This document shows positions 8,162-17,273 of a stretch of DNA of 64,000 nucleotides, one piece after another. Source of the DNA: JACCTU01 sp963788055 (lineage in GTDB: Bacteria > Actinomycetota > Thermoleophilia > Gaiellales > Gaiellaceae); the NCBI GenBank assembly GCA_963788055.1, contig CAWBFA010000002.1, positions 682,001 through 746,000 of the forward strand. Reading direction: 5' to 3'. Numbering within the stretch: position 1 is the stretch's first letter; every line of letters starts with the position of its first letter. A program made the position numbers and the translations under genes. The notes beneath the pieces were generated by a model. The model was given only the letters and a program-made list of their open reading frames with translations, made no database searches and was not told the DNA's origin.

Positions 8162-8899
8162 GTGGCGCCCCTTCTCTCCGTCGAGCACGTCACCCGGACC
8201 TTCGGCGGCCTCGTGGCCCTCGACGACGTCTCGCTCGCCGTCGACCCTGGTCAGATCGCCGGGCTGATCGGGCCGAACGGCGCAGGCAAGACGACCGCCT
8301 TCAACGTGATCACCCGGCTCTACAGGCCGGACTCCGGCCGCGTCGTCTTCGACGGCAAGGACCTCCTGCACACGCGACCGCACAAGGTCGTCGGGCTCGG
8401 CGTCGCGCGGACGTTCCAGAACGTCGTGCTCTTTCCGCTGATGACCGTCCTCGAGAACGTGCTCGTCGGGACACACTCGCAAAGGCGGGTCTTCTCGGAG
8501 CGGGCCGCGCGTCGCGACGCCGACGAGGTGCTCTCGTACCTCGGACTGGCTGCGCTCGCTCCCAGGCCGGCCTCCGGGCTTCCGTTCGGCACCCTGAAGC
8601 GGGTCGAGCTCGCCCGCGCGCTCGTGTCACGCCCGCGGCTCCTGCTCCTCGACGAGCCGGCGGGAGGCCTGAACCACGAGGAGGTCGAGGAGCTCGGGTC
8701 GCTGATCCGCCGGGTCAAGTCGGACTACGACCTGACGATCCTGCTCGTCGAGCACCACGTGAACCTCGTCATGTCGATCTCCGACCGCGTCCACGTCCTC
8801 AACTTCGGACAGAAGATCGCCGAGGGGCCCCCCGCCGAGGTACGGGCGAACCCCGCTGTGGTCGAGGCGTATCTGGGGGCGGACGATGCCGCTGCTTGA
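8162..8899 (+). CDS. livG: Branched-chain amino acid-type ABC transporter ATPase
   Basis: A 245-residue ABC ATPase of the LivG type. Walker A is GLIGPNGAGKTTAFN, the signature region is LPFGTLKRVELARAL (a divergent form of LSGGQ), Walker B is LLLLDEPAGGLN and the switch His lies in LLVEHHVNLV. I chose GTG 8162 because MAPLLSVEHVTRTFGG is where the family begins; the frame is open upstream to 8108 but that extension is basic and unlike any family member. It overlaps livF by 14 bases. Liv systems bring branched-chain amino acids, but also short acids, amides and aromatic acids, into the cell. Confidence 0.9.
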   Translation: MAPLLSVEHVTRTFGGLVALDDVSLAVDPGQIAGLIGPNGAGKTTAFNVITRLYRPDSGRVVFDGKDLLHTRPHKVVGLGVARTFQNVVLFPLMTVLENVLVGTHSQRRVFSERAARRDADEVLSYLGLAALAPRPASGLPFGTLKRVELARALVSRPRLLLLDEPAGGLNHEEVEELGSLIRRVKSDYDLTILLVEHHVNLVMSISDRVHVLNFGQKIAEGPPAEVRANPAVVEAYLGADDAAA

Positions 8900-9596
8900 G
8901 CTCCGGGACGTCGAGGCGCGCTACGGCGCGATCCGCGCGCTGCACGGGGTCTCGCTCACCGTCGACGAGGGCGAGGTCGTGTCGATCCTGGGGGCAAACG
9001 GCGCCGGGAAGACGACCACGCTGCGCGCGATCTCCGGGGCCGTGCGCAAGACCGGGGACGTCGCCTTCGACGGCAGGTCGATCGCCCGGTCAGCACCGGA
9101 GTCGGTCGCGCGCCTCGGCGTCGCGCACGTGCCGGAAGGTCGCGGGCTCTTCGGAGAGCTCACCGTCTGGGACAACCTGCGGATGGGCGCGTACGTCCGC
9201 GGCGAGCGCAAGACGTTCAAGCAGGAGGCGCCGCGCGTGCTCGGCTACTTCCCGTGGCTCGAGGCACGCAAGAACCAGCAGGCGGGAACGCTGAGCGGCG
9301 GCGAGCAGCAAATGCTCTCGCTCGCGCGAGCGCTCGTCTCGCGACCACGGCTGTTGATGCTCGACGAGCCTTCGCTCGGCCTCGCGCCGACGGTCGTCCG
9401 GGAGCTCTTCGGGATCGTCAAGCACCTGAACGCCGAGGAAGGGCTCAGCGTGCTCGTCGTGGAGCAGAACGCGAACATCGCGCTCGACGCCTCCGCGCGC
9501 GCCTACGTGCTCGAGGTCGGCAAGGTCGCGGTCTCGGGCACGAGCGACGAGCTGCGGCGACATGAGGGCGTCCGAAGGTCGTACCTGGGCTACTAG
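8886..9596 (+). CDS. livF: Branched-chain amino acid-type ABC transporter ATPase
   Basis: A 236-residue ABC ATPase of the LivF type with Walker A ILGANGAGKTTTLRAI, signature LSGGEQQMLSLARAL, Walker B LLMLDEPSLGLAP and switch region VLVVEQNANIAL. It starts at ATG 8886 inside the end of livG and is followed 12 bases later by the permease gene. LivF and LivG form the nucleotide-binding pair that drives the two membrane subunits below. Confidence 0.93.
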   Translation: MPLLELRDVEARYGAIRALHGVSLTVDEGEVVSILGANGAGKTTTLRAISGAVRKTGDVAFDGRSIARSAPESVARLGVAHVPEGRGLFGELTVWDNLRMGAYVRGERKTFKQEAPRVLGYFPWLEARKNQQAGTLSGGEQQMLSLARALVSRPRLLMLDEPSLGLAPTVVRELFGIVKHLNAEEGLSVLVVEQNANIALDASARAYVLEVGKVAVSGTSDELRRHEGVRRSYLGY

Positions 9597-9608
9597 TGGC
9601 TAGTCACC

Positions 9609-10484
9609 GTGGCTGAGTTCCTCCAACAGGTCGTTTCCGGGCTCGCGTCGGGGGCGATCTACGCGAGCCTCGCGCTCGCGCTCGTGCTGATCTACCGCGC
9701 GACGGACGTCGTCAACTTCTCGCAGGGCGAGATGGCGACCTTCACGACGTACGTGGCGTGGTCGCTGATGAACAACGGCTTCTCGTACTGGCCGGCGTTC
9801 GCGCTCACGCTTGCGTTCGCGTTCCTCGGCGGGGTCGCCGTCGAGCGCGTCGCGATCCGCCCCGTCGAGCACCGGCCGGAGATCGTGATCGTGATCGTGA
9901 CGATCGGGCTCCTGATCGCGATCAACGGGCTCGTCGGCTGGATCTGGGGAGGCGAGACCAAGTCGTTCGACAGCCCGTTCCCGAACCGGACGTTCGATCT
10001 GGGCGGGGTGACGATGTCGGTGCAGGACCTCGGCACGCTCGGGGTCTGCCTCCTCACCGTGCTCGTGCTCTGGACGTTCTTCCGCTTCACGACGATCGGG
10101 CTGGCGATGCGCGCCTCCGCGGTCAACCCGGGCGCGAGCCGACTGCTCGGGGTGCGCGTGGGCTGGATGCTCGCGATCGGCTGGGGTCTCGCGGCCGTGC
10201 TCGGCGCCGTCGCCGGGATGATGGCCGCCCCGACGGTGTTCCTCGACCCCAGCATGATGCTGATCATCCTCATCTACGCCTTCGCGGCCGCGGTGCTCGG
10301 TGGCATCGACAGCCCGATCGGCGCGGTCGTCGGTGGGCTGCTCCTCGGTGTGATCGTGAACGTCCTCGGCGCCTACGTCGTCCCCGCGGAGCTGCGCCTG
10401 CCCACGGCGCTCGCGATCCTGCTGATCGTCCTGATCATCCGGCCGCAGGGACTGTTCGGTCACCTCGCCGTGAGGCGCGTGTGA
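9609..10484 (+). CDS. livH: Branched-chain amino acid-type ABC transporter permease
   Basis: A 291-residue inner-membrane permease with about eight hydrophobic helices. The N-terminal signature LALVLIYRATDVVNFSQGEM is the LivH form of the usual NFAHGE motif, and the cytoplasmic coupling motif AMRASAVNPGASRLLGV is present near residue 170. It starts with GTG 9609 and overlaps livM as GTGA at its stop. Confidence 0.92.
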   Translation: MAEFLQQVVSGLASGAIYASLALALVLIYRATDVVNFSQGEMATFTTYVAWSLMNNGFSYWPAFALTLAFAFLGGVAVERVAIRPVEHRPEIVIVIVTIGLLIAINGLVGWIWGGETKSFDSPFPNRTFDLGGVTMSVQDLGTLGVCLLTVLVLWTFFRFTTIGLAMRASAVNPGASRLLGVRVGWMLAIGWGLAAVLGAVAGMMAAPTVFLDPSMMLIILIYAFAAAVLGGIDSPIGAVVGGLLLGVIVNVLGAYVVPAELRLPTALAILLIVLIIRPQGLFGHLAVRRV

Positions 10485-11582
10485 ACCGGTACCTGCTCCC
10501 GATCCTCAAGGTCGCGGTCTTCGCTGCGGCTGCGCTCGTGATCGTCGTCCTGCCGCGGTTCATGGGCGAGTTCCGCCTCTCGCAGTTCACGTTCGTCGCG
10601 ATCTACTTCATCGCGCTGCTCGGGCTGAACATCCTGACGGGGTACAACGGACAGATCTCGCTCGGGCACGGCGCGTTCATGATGATCGGCGCGTACGTCG
10701 GGGCCGTGGTGACGCTCGGCAGGCCGGGGCTCGAGGCGCTGCTCTTCGAGCCGCCGGACTGGCTGCCGATCGGGGACGGGATGCGCCCGATCTTCACGAT
10801 CCCGATCGCGGGTCTCATCACCGGGATCGTGGGCATCCTGTTCGGGCTGCCGGCGCTCCGGCTCGCCGGCGTGTCGCTGGCGCTCGCGACGTTCGCGGTC
10901 GCCGTCTCACTGCCGCAGCTCGCAAAGTGGCACCGGCTCGAGGACCTGACGGGCGGCGGAGGCGGGCTCGTGCTCAACCTGCCGACGACACCGTTCGGCT
11001 GGGACATCGCGGTGCGCCACTGGCTCTACTACGAGGCCTGGGTCACGGCCGGGATCTTGTTCCTCCTGGCCTGGCTGCTCGTCCGAGGGCGGACCGGCAG
11101 GGCGTGGCGCGCGATCCGGGACGGCGAGATCGCCGCGACGGCATCCGGCGTGAGCCCCGCGACGTATAAAACGATGGCGTTCGGCGTCTCGTCGTTCTAC
11201 GCCGGCGTGGCGGGGGCGCTGCTCGCGATCGAGGTCTCGTACGTGAACCCGGACACCTTCCCCCTCAGCCTCTCGATCCTGCTCCTGGCGAGCGTCGTCG
11301 TTGGCGGGCTCGGCTCGCTCTCCGGAGTCATCTTCGGAGCGCTGCTCCTGGAGTTCCTCCCGATCTACGCCCAGGACCCGCCGTTCCTCCCGGTCGAGCT
11401 CGTCCAAGCAGTCGCCGACCGTGGTCTTCGGGGTGATCTTGATCCTGATCATGGTTCTGATGCCCGGAGGCGTGGCCGGCCTGCTCAGGCGGGTGACCCA
11501 GCCCTTCACATCGGCCCTCGCAAACCGCGAGAATGAGCCCAGCCCGATGCCGGCCGTGCCGGCAAGGAGAGAGGAGACATGA
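10481..11582 (+). CDS. livM: Branched-chain amino acid-type ABC transporter permease, frame break at 11411
   Basis: An approximately 366-residue LivM permease with family marks GLNILTGYNGQISLGHGAFM (residues 47-66), IRDGEIAATASGV and VVVGGLGSLSGVIFGALLL. The frame from GTG 10481 runs correctly to PVELVQA and is then broken by one surplus base (G 11411). Removing it restores SPTVVFGVILILIMVLMPGG, the normal last LivM helix, and the frame ends at TGA 11580-11582, overlapping the binding-protein start as ATGA. Both sides fit the family, so I treat the break as a likely sequence error. Confidence 0.88.
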
Positions 11583-12836
11583 AAAAAGCGCTGTTCCTTC
11601 TGGCGACGCTCGGCCTCGTCGCCGCGATCAGCCTTCAGTCCGCTCTCGGCGCCACACGTGCGTCGGAGTCGGCGGCTGCGGTACCAGGCATCACCAAGAC
11701 CACGATCACCATCGGCGGCACCTTCCCCCTGACGGGGCCGGCGTCGCTCTACGCGCCGATCCCGAAGGGGATGGACGCCTACTTCAAGTGGGCGAACCAG
11801 CGAAAGGGCGCCGACGGCAAGCTCGGCGTCTACGGCCGGAAGATCGTCTGGAAGTACTACGACGACGGGTACAACCCGGCGAACACGGTGCAGCTGACGA
11901 ACCAGCTGATCCTGCAGGACAAGGTGTTCGCGATCGTCGGCACGCTCGGGACCGAGCCGAACATCCCGATCCGCCCGCTCCTGAACCAGCGGAAGATCCC
12001 GCAGATCCTCGTCTCGACGGGAGCGAGCTACTGGGGCCTCCAGTACAAGCAGTACCCGTGGACGAGCGGCTGGCAGCCGGACTACATCGCCGAAGGGATC
12101 GCGTACGGGCGCTGGATCGCCCGCAACGCCCCGAACGCGAAGATCGCCGTGTTCTTCCAGAACGACGACTACGGGAAGGACTACCTCAAGGGCCTGAAGA
12201 TCGGCCTTGCGGCGAAGCGGACGCTCATCGTCTCGGAGCTCGGCTACGAGATCACCGACACGAGCTACGCGTCACAGATCGCGCGGCAGAAGGCATCCGC
12301 CGCCGACACGTGGGTGCTGCTCACGACCCCGACTCCCACGGTGCGCGCAATCGCGACGGCGAAGGCGCTTGCCTGGAAGCCGAACCAGATCGTGATCAAC
12401 TCCGTGTCGAACACGGACTCGGTGATGCAGGCTGCGGCGCGGAGCGCCGGGCGCCGACTTCGTGAACGGCTCGGTCAGCTCGTCGTACACGAAGAACCCG
12501 ACGAACCCGACGTACAGGAACGACGCCGCGGTGAAGCGCTACCGCAGCATCATGGGCCGCTTCGGCGGCGGCGCCGATGCGAACAACACGTTCCACTACT
12601 ACGGTGTCGCGAAGGCGTCCGACGTCATCCGCCTGCTCTACCTGGCGGGCAAGAACCCGACGCGGGCGTCGCTGATGGCTGCGACGGCGAAGATGAATTG
12701 GGTGAACCCCTTCCTGCTCAAGGGCATCACGGTGAAGACCGGCCCGCAGGATCGTTTCCCGATCTCGCAGATGAAGCTCATCCGTTACAACAACGGCACC
12801 TGGTCGGAGTTCGGCGCCCTGATCAAGGGCCGCTAG
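11579..12836 (+). CDS. livK: Secreted substrate-binding protein of the Liv transporter, frame break near 12450
   Basis: A periplasmic-binding-fold receptor of about 418 residues. A signal peptide is clear (MKKALFLLATLGLVAAISL, likely cut after ALG); no lipobox cysteine is visible, so membrane anchoring is uncertain. The ligand domain begins with ITIGGTFPLTGPASLYAPIP. The frame is lost at a GGG run (12449-12451); removing one G joins SAG to ADFVNGSVSSSYTKNPTNP and restores the frame to TAG 12834-12836. Receptors of this branch often bind aromatic or aliphatic acids instead of leucine, which would suit the acyl-CoA genes that follow, but this is inference. A strong terminator comes right after. 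Confidence 0.87.
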
Positions 12837-12848
12837 ACAGAACAACAC

Positions 12849-12879
12849 GGGGGCCGGCGCAGGCCGGCCCCCGTTCTTC
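12849..12879 (+). terminator. Rho-independent terminator after livK
   Basis: GGGGGCCGGC at 12849-12858 pairs perfectly with GCCGGCCCCC at 12863-12872 around a four-base loop, followed by GTTCTTCC. It sits 12 bases after the livK stop and two bases before the next start codon, so it should separate the transporter transcript from the acyl-CoA genes. Confidence 0.75.
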
Positions 12880-12880
12880 C

Positions 12881-14119
12881 ATGGACTTCACGCTCACCCC
12901 GGAGCAGGAGCTCGTCCGCGAGACGGCACGCGCGTTCTGCGACCGTGAGGTCACACCGCACGCGCGCGACTGGGACCGCGAGGAGGAGCTCGACCCCGAG
13001 CTCGTCGGGAAGCTCGCCGAGGTCGGCTTCCTCGCAGGCTGGGAGCTCGACACACTCTCGTACTGCCTCGTGATGGAGGAGCTCGGCGTCGCCGACTCGT
13101 CGGTTCGCGGGATCGTGTCAGTCACCGTCGGGCTCGTCGGGAAGACGATCAAGCAGTGGGGCACGGACGAGCAGCGCGAGGAGTGGATCCCGAAGCTCGG
13201 ATCCGGCGAGGCGCTCGGGTGCTACGCGCTGACCGAACCCGGCTCGGGATCCGACCCCGCCTCGCTGGCGACGCGCGCGGTGCGCGACGGCGGCGACTGG
13301 CTGATCAGCGGCTCGAAGATCTTCATCACGCTCGGCACCTGGGCGAAGGTCGCGCTCGTCTTCGCCCGCACCGGCGGCGAGGGCGCGCGCGGGATCACCT
13401 GCTTCCTCGTGCCGACCGACTCCGACGGCTTCGAGGCCCGGCCGATCAAGGGCAAGCTCGGACTGCGCGCGCAGGACACGGGCGAGCTCTTCCTCGAGCG
13501 CGTGCGCGTGCCGGACTCCGCGCGCCTGGGCGCGGAGGGTGACGGCTTCAAGGTGGCGATGTCGGCGCTCGACAACGGCCGGATCTCGCTCGCGGCAGGC
13601 TGCGTCGGGATCGCGCGGGGGTGTCTCGACGCGTCCGTCGCCTACGCGAAGGAGCGCACGCAGTTCGGGCAGCCGATCGCGCGCTTCCAGCTGGTGCAGG
13701 AGCTGATCGCGGACATCGGGGTCGAGGCGGAGGCGGCTCGCCTCCTCACCTGGCGCGCGGCCTCGCTCGCCGACGCCGGTGACCGCCACACGCTCGAGTC
13801 GTCGGTCGCGAAGTACTACGCGAGCGAGGTCTCCGTGCGGGCCGCGAACGCCGCCGTCCAGGTGCACGGCGGCTACGGCTACGTCGACGAGTACCCGGTC
13901 GGCAAGTACCTCAGGGACGCCCGCGTCACTACCCTGTACGAGGGCACCAGCCAGGTGCAGAAGCTGATCATCGGCCGAGCATTGACAGGAGAGATCCGCC
14001 TTTGCCTGACGCAGTCATCGTTTCCGCGACGCGCACGCCCATCGGCCGCGCGCGCAAGGGGTCGCTCGTCGACGCCCGCCCCGACGACCTCGCCGCGTTC
14101 GCGATCGACGCGGCGCTGA
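12881..14119 (+). CDS. Acyl-CoA dehydrogenase
   Basis: A flavoprotein that introduces an alpha,beta double bond into an acyl-CoA and passes electrons to ETF. It begins MDFTLTPEQELVRETARAF at ATG 12881. Family marks are CYALTEPGSGSD, RTQFGQPIARFQ and GGYGYVDEYPVGKYLRDARV, with the catalytic Glu in LYEGTSQVQ (about residue 361). The family normally ends just after IIGRALTG, but here the frame runs on for about 42 residues into the thiolase gene (118-base overlap); the true stop may have been lost to a small frame error near 13985-14000. The next gene, a thiolase, suggests a beta-oxidation role. Confidence 0.88.
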   Translation: MDFTLTPEQELVRETARAFCDREVTPHARDWDREEELDPELVGKLAEVGFLAGWELDTLSYCLVMEELGVADSSVRGIVSVTVGLVGKTIKQWGTDEQREEWIPKLGSGEALGCYALTEPGSGSDPASLATRAVRDGGDWLISGSKIFITLGTWAKVALVFARTGGEGARGITCFLVPTDSDGFEARPIKGKLGLRAQDTGELFLERVRVPDSARLGAEGDGFKVAMSALDNGRISLAAGCVGIARGCLDASVAYAKERTQFGQPIARFQLVQELIADIGVEAEAARLLTWRAASLADAGDRHTLESSVAKYYASEVSVRAANAAVQVHGGYGYVDEYPVGKYLRDARVTTLYEGTSQVQKLIIGRALTGEIRLCLTQSSFPRRARPSAARARGRSSTPAPTTSPRSRSTRR

Positions 14120-15148
14120 AGCAGGTCCCAGCCCTCCCACGGGAGGAGATCGTCGACGTGATGATCGGCTGCGGGTTCCCGCAGGACCGTCAGGGCATGA
14201 ACCTCGCGCGCCGCGCGGCGCTGCTCGCCGGACTCCCCGCGTCGGTTCCCGGCACGACTGTCAACCGCTTCTGCGCCTCGTCGCTCCAGACGATCCGGAT
14301 GGCGTTCCATGCGATCCGCGCCGGCGAGGGCGACGCCTTCGTCGCAGGCGGCGTGGAGTCGATCACGCAGGTCAACGGCTACCCGAAGGACGCGGAAGAG
14401 GTCCACCCGAAGCTGTTCGGGGACGACGCGCCGATCGCGAACGTCTACATCCCGATGGGCCTGACCGCGGAGAACGTCGCGGAGCAGTGGGACGTCTCGC
14501 GCGAGGAGATGGACCGCTACGCGCAGCGCTCGCAGGAGCGCGCGGTCGCCGCTCAGGCGTCCGGGTTCTTCGAGCGCGAGCTGACGCCGTGGGACGGCGT
14601 CGCGAAGGACGACGGCCCGCGGCGCGGACTCGACCCTCGAGAAGCTCGCGTCGCTCGAACCCGCCTTCAAGCCGGGCGGAAAGGTGACGGCGGGGAACGC
14701 ATGCCCGCTGAACGACGGGGCCGCCGCAGTCGTCGTGATGAGCGACACGCGTGCGCGCGAGCTCGGGTTGACGCCCCGCGCGCGGATCGTCGCGTCGGCG
14801 GTCTCCGGCGTCGAGCCCGAGATCATGGGAGTCGGCCCGATCGGCGCGGTGCGCAACGTGCTGGAGCGCGCCGGGATGACGATCGACGACATCGACGTGA
14901 TGGAGCTGAACGAGGCCTTCGCGGCGCAGGTGATCCCCGTCTGCCGCGAGCTCGGCGTCGATCCGTTCGGCGAGACGCTGAACCCGCACGGGGGCGCGAT
15001 CGCCCTCGGCCATCCGTACGGCATGACGGGCGCGCGGATCATGTGCACGCTCCTGAACGACCTCGAGACGCGGGACCAGACGATCGGCCTCGAGACGATG
15101 TGCGTCGGCGGCGGTCAGGGCATGGCGATGATCGTCGAGCGCCTCTGA
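14002..15148 (+). CDS. Thiolase (acetyl-CoA acyltransferase), frame break near 14623
   Basis: A beta-oxidation thiolase of about 381 residues that cleaves 3-oxoacyl-CoA with coenzyme A. The start is TTG 14002 (MPDAVIVSATRTPIGRA) after ACAGGAGAG. The nucleophilic Cys is in NRFCASSLQTIRM (about residue 92), the catalytic His in GGAIALGHPYGMTGAR and the second Cys in ETMCVGGGQGMA. The frame breaks after DDGPR; dropping one base near 14623 joins it to DSTLEKLASLEPAFKPGGKV in the other frame, which runs to TGA 15146-15148. All catalytic residues are present on the two sides, so I read it as one functional gene with a sequence error. Confidence 0.88.
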
Positions 15149-15924
15149 GCGAACCCGTTCTGCTGATCGCCGGGCTCGGGCAGGGTGCCTGGGTCTGGCG
15201 GGACGTGGCGGCGGTGCTCGAGAGCGAGCGACAGGTCGTGCTCTTCGAGGCGCGCGGCACGGGCACGCTCGGCGACGAGCCCGCGCGCGGGACCGTGCAC
15301 GAGATGGCCGCGGACGCGGCGGCGATGCTCGAGACACCGGCGCACGTCGTCGGGCTGTCGATGGGCGGGTACGTCGCGCTGACCCTCGCGCTCGCGCAGC
15401 CCACGCTCGTGCGCTCGCTCGTGCTCGTCGGCACCGGCGGGGGCGGGCCGGGGCGGGTGCCGCGACCGTTCCACGTGGCGCGTGCGTTCGACGAGGCGTT
15501 CGGGAGCCCGCCGGAGGAGTTCGCCCGCCGCACGATCCCGTTCACGTTCGCGCCCGGCTGGACGGACGCGAACCCGGAGCGGTTCGAGGAGATCGTCGCG
15601 AGTCGCGTCGCGCAGCCGACGTCCTACGAGACGATCCTGGCCCACGCCGAGGCGTGCTACGCGTTCTATCGGGAAGGCTGCGAAGCCGAGCGGGTGTCCG
15701 TCCCCGCTCTGGTCCTCCACGGCGACGAGGACCTGATCGTTCCCGTCGACAACGGGCGGATGCTCGCGGCGCGCCTGCCCGACGTCGAGTACGAGGAGCT
15801 CGCCGGCCGCGGGCACAACCTGCCGCTCGAGATCCCGGACGAGCTCGCGGGCCTCGTCTCGCGCTTCCTCAGCCGCGTGGAAGCAGGAGCATCTGCGCGT
15901 CCGAGTACACCTTCTCGCCCCTGA
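15145..15924 (+). CDS. Alpha/beta hydrolase
   Basis: A 259-residue alpha/beta hydrolase. The nucleophile elbow GLSMGGYVAL, the acid in VLHGDEDLIVPV and the His in AGRGHNLPLE complete a catalytic triad; LLIAGLGQGAWVWRDV holds the oxyanion hole. The only sensible start is CTG 15145, which overlaps the thiolase stop (CTGA) and gives MSEPVLLIAGLG; no ATG, GTG or TTG precedes the conserved region. Possible substrates are esters, lactones or 3-oxoacid enol-lactones from the surrounding acid catabolism. Its 3' end overlaps the opposite-strand NTF2-like gene by 56 bases. Confidence 0.83.
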   Translation: MSEPVLLIAGLGQGAWVWRDVAAVLESERQVVLFEARGTGTLGDEPARGTVHEMAADAAAMLETPAHVVGLSMGGYVALTLALAQPTLVRSLVLVGTGGGGPGRVPRPFHVARAFDEAFGSPPEEFARRTIPFTFAPGWTDANPERFEEIVASRVAQPTSYETILAHAEACYAFYREGCEAERVSVPALVLHGDEDLIVPVDNGRMLAARLPDVEYEELAGRGHNLPLEIPDELAGLVSRFLSRVEAGASARPSTPSRP

Positions 15925-16348
15925 ACAACCGCTGCTCGCGGTCCCACGGGAAGAGGATCACGACGTTCCACGTCAGGAACTGGCCGGTCGGCTCGTAGTC
16001 GAGCCACTTGTTCTCGTGCGTGCCGCTCACGCGCGCCCATTCGCAGACGCCCTGCGGGCCGATCACGATGTCGGTCAGGTCGAAGTGGATGTCGGGGAAC
16101 GCGCCGAGCAGCTCCATGTAGAAGCGCGTCGCTCCGTCGTGGCCCTCCCAGCGTGCGCCGTCCGGGCGCACCTCGTACACGCAGTCCGGGGTGAGCGTGG
16201 AGATCAGGCCGGCAAGGTCCCGGTCGTCCTCCGCCTTCGAGTGCTTCTTCCACAGCTCGCGGATCTCCTCGTGTTCCTCGGGCGAGACCTCGCGCCGCAT
16301 CAGCTCGAGGACGTCGTCGCGCTCTACGTGCTCCGGAACTGCTGCCAT
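15869..16348 (-). CDS. SnoaL/NTF2-like protein
   Basis: A 159-residue cone-fold protein of the SnoaL/NTF2 superfamily, which covers small cyclases, isomerases, dehydratases and non-enzymatic ligand binders. The region TLTPDCVYEVRPDGARWEGH followed by ATRFYMELLGAFPDIHFDLT is the typical SnoaL opening. It is last in a five-gene minus-strand operon (LLM oxidoreductase, kinase, DUF6285, histidine phosphatase, this gene) with overlaps throughout. The substrate cannot be told. Confidence 0.75.
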   Translation of the reverse strand: MAAVPEHVERDDVLELMRREVSPEEHEEIRELWKKHSKAEDDRDLAGLISTLTPDCVYEVRPDGARWEGHDGATRFYMELLGAFPDIHFDLTDIVIGPQGVCEWARVSGTHENKWLDYEPTGQFLTWNVVILFPWDREQRLFRGEKVYSDAQMLLLPRG

Positions 16349-16977
16349 AGCTCCTCCATCGTCGTGGACCTGCCGCCCAGGTGTGCCAGATCGTACGGCG
16401 TCACGTTGACCGCGCGCACGATCCAGTCGTCGCCGACGTCCAGGATGTTGACGCAGGCGGGCGACTGCTCGAGGTTGCCGAGGAAGGTGCGTCCGCCGGT
16501 CAGCGCGCGGGAGAGGATCGCGCGGTTCACGCCGCCGTGGAGCACCGCGAGCACGATGTCCCAGTCGTCCGCGGCGAGCAGGCGGTCGATCGCCGGCAGG
16601 ACGCGATCGAAGAGCGAGCCGATCGTCTCGCCGGCGAGGAAGCGGGCATCCTCGGGAATGACGTCGCGAAAAGCGTGGGTGAAGGCGCGCTCGAGCTCGT
16701 CCTCCGGAATGTCGTCGAGGCGCCCGGTCTCGAGCTCGCGTAGCTCGGGCCAGGTCTCGGGCTCGAGGTCGGGCGCGACGATGCTCGCCGTCTCATCCGT
16801 CCGTGGCAGGCCGCTCGTGATCACGCGGTCGAAGTCGATCCCGCGGAGCATCGACGCGGCCGCATACGCCTGGTCGCGCCCGTCGACGGTGAGCGGGACG
16901 TCCTCGGGTCGGACTGGTCGACCTCGGTCGAAGTACGAGACCGCACCGTGGCGCATCAGGTAGACGCGACGCCTCAC
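16324..16977 (-). CDS. Histidine phosphatase family protein (phosphoglycerate mutase-like)
   Basis: A 217-residue histidine phosphatase. The phospho-accepting His is in VYLMRHGAVSYFD (RHG motif, residue about 10) and the second catalytic His in VLAVLHGGVNRAIL (about residue 148). Members remove phosphate from sugars, nucleotides or small metabolites. It overlaps both neighbours (4 bases with DUF6285, 25 bases with the NTF2-like gene). Because the operon contains a predicted small-molecule kinase, a phosphatase beside it is suggestive, but no direct link is shown. Confidence 0.83.
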   Translation of the reverse strand: MRRRVYLMRHGAVSYFDRGRPVRPEDVPLTVDGRDQAYAAASMLRGIDFDRVITSGLPRTDETASIVAPDLEPETWPELRELETGRLDDIPEDELERAFTHAFRDVIPEDARFLAGETIGSLFDRVLPAIDRLLAADDWDIVLAVLHGGVNRAILSRALTGGRTFLGNLEQSPACVNILDVGDDWIVRAVNVTPYDLAHLGGRSTTMEELWQQFRST

Positions 16978-17273
16978 TCGTACTTCTCGAGGTAGGCGGG
17001 ATTCGATATCCGGAGCTTGGCGGCGACGTGCTCCTTCAGCTCGGAGAGGTCGGCGGACTCCCCGGCCCTGATCCGTGCAGCCAGGTCCGCGAGGCGTTCA
17101 GAGTTCTCCGGCTCGACCCCGCTCTCGAGCTCGCGCCGCGCGATCCCGAGCGCGTTCATCGCGACGAGGGTGCGGAACCTCAGGCGCTGGTCGTCTGCCG
17201 TCGGCAGCACCTCGCCCGCGAGGAACTCGAAGACCGCCTCGATCAGCTCGGCCGCGTCGGGACGATCAGGCAT
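16974..17273 (-). CDS. DUF6285 protein, putative LvaB-like partner of the adjacent kinase
   Basis: A 99-residue helical protein matching the DUF6285 pattern: an N-terminal LIEAVFEFLAGEVLP, a central RFRTLVAMNALGIARRELE, and the ending LKEHVAAKLRISNPAYLEKY. In Pseudomonas putida the small protein LvaB works with the kinase LvaA to phosphorylate 4-hydroxyacyl-CoA during levulinate use; I place this gene in that family from its pattern and context. Its start lies 8 bases inside the end of the kinase gene, so the two are translationally coupled, as expected for complex partners. It has no catalytic motif of its own. Confidence 0.75.
   Translation of the reverse strand: MPDRPDAAELIEAVFEFLAGEVLPTADDQRLRFRTLVAMNALGIARRELESGVEPENSERLADLAARIRAGESADLSELKEHVAAKLRISNPAYLEKYE

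Noticed and set aside
9600..10463. 287-codon frame opposite livH made mostly of Arg, Asp, Glu and His
   Set aside because: A by-product of codon bias on the other strand of a membrane protein gene; no domain is present.
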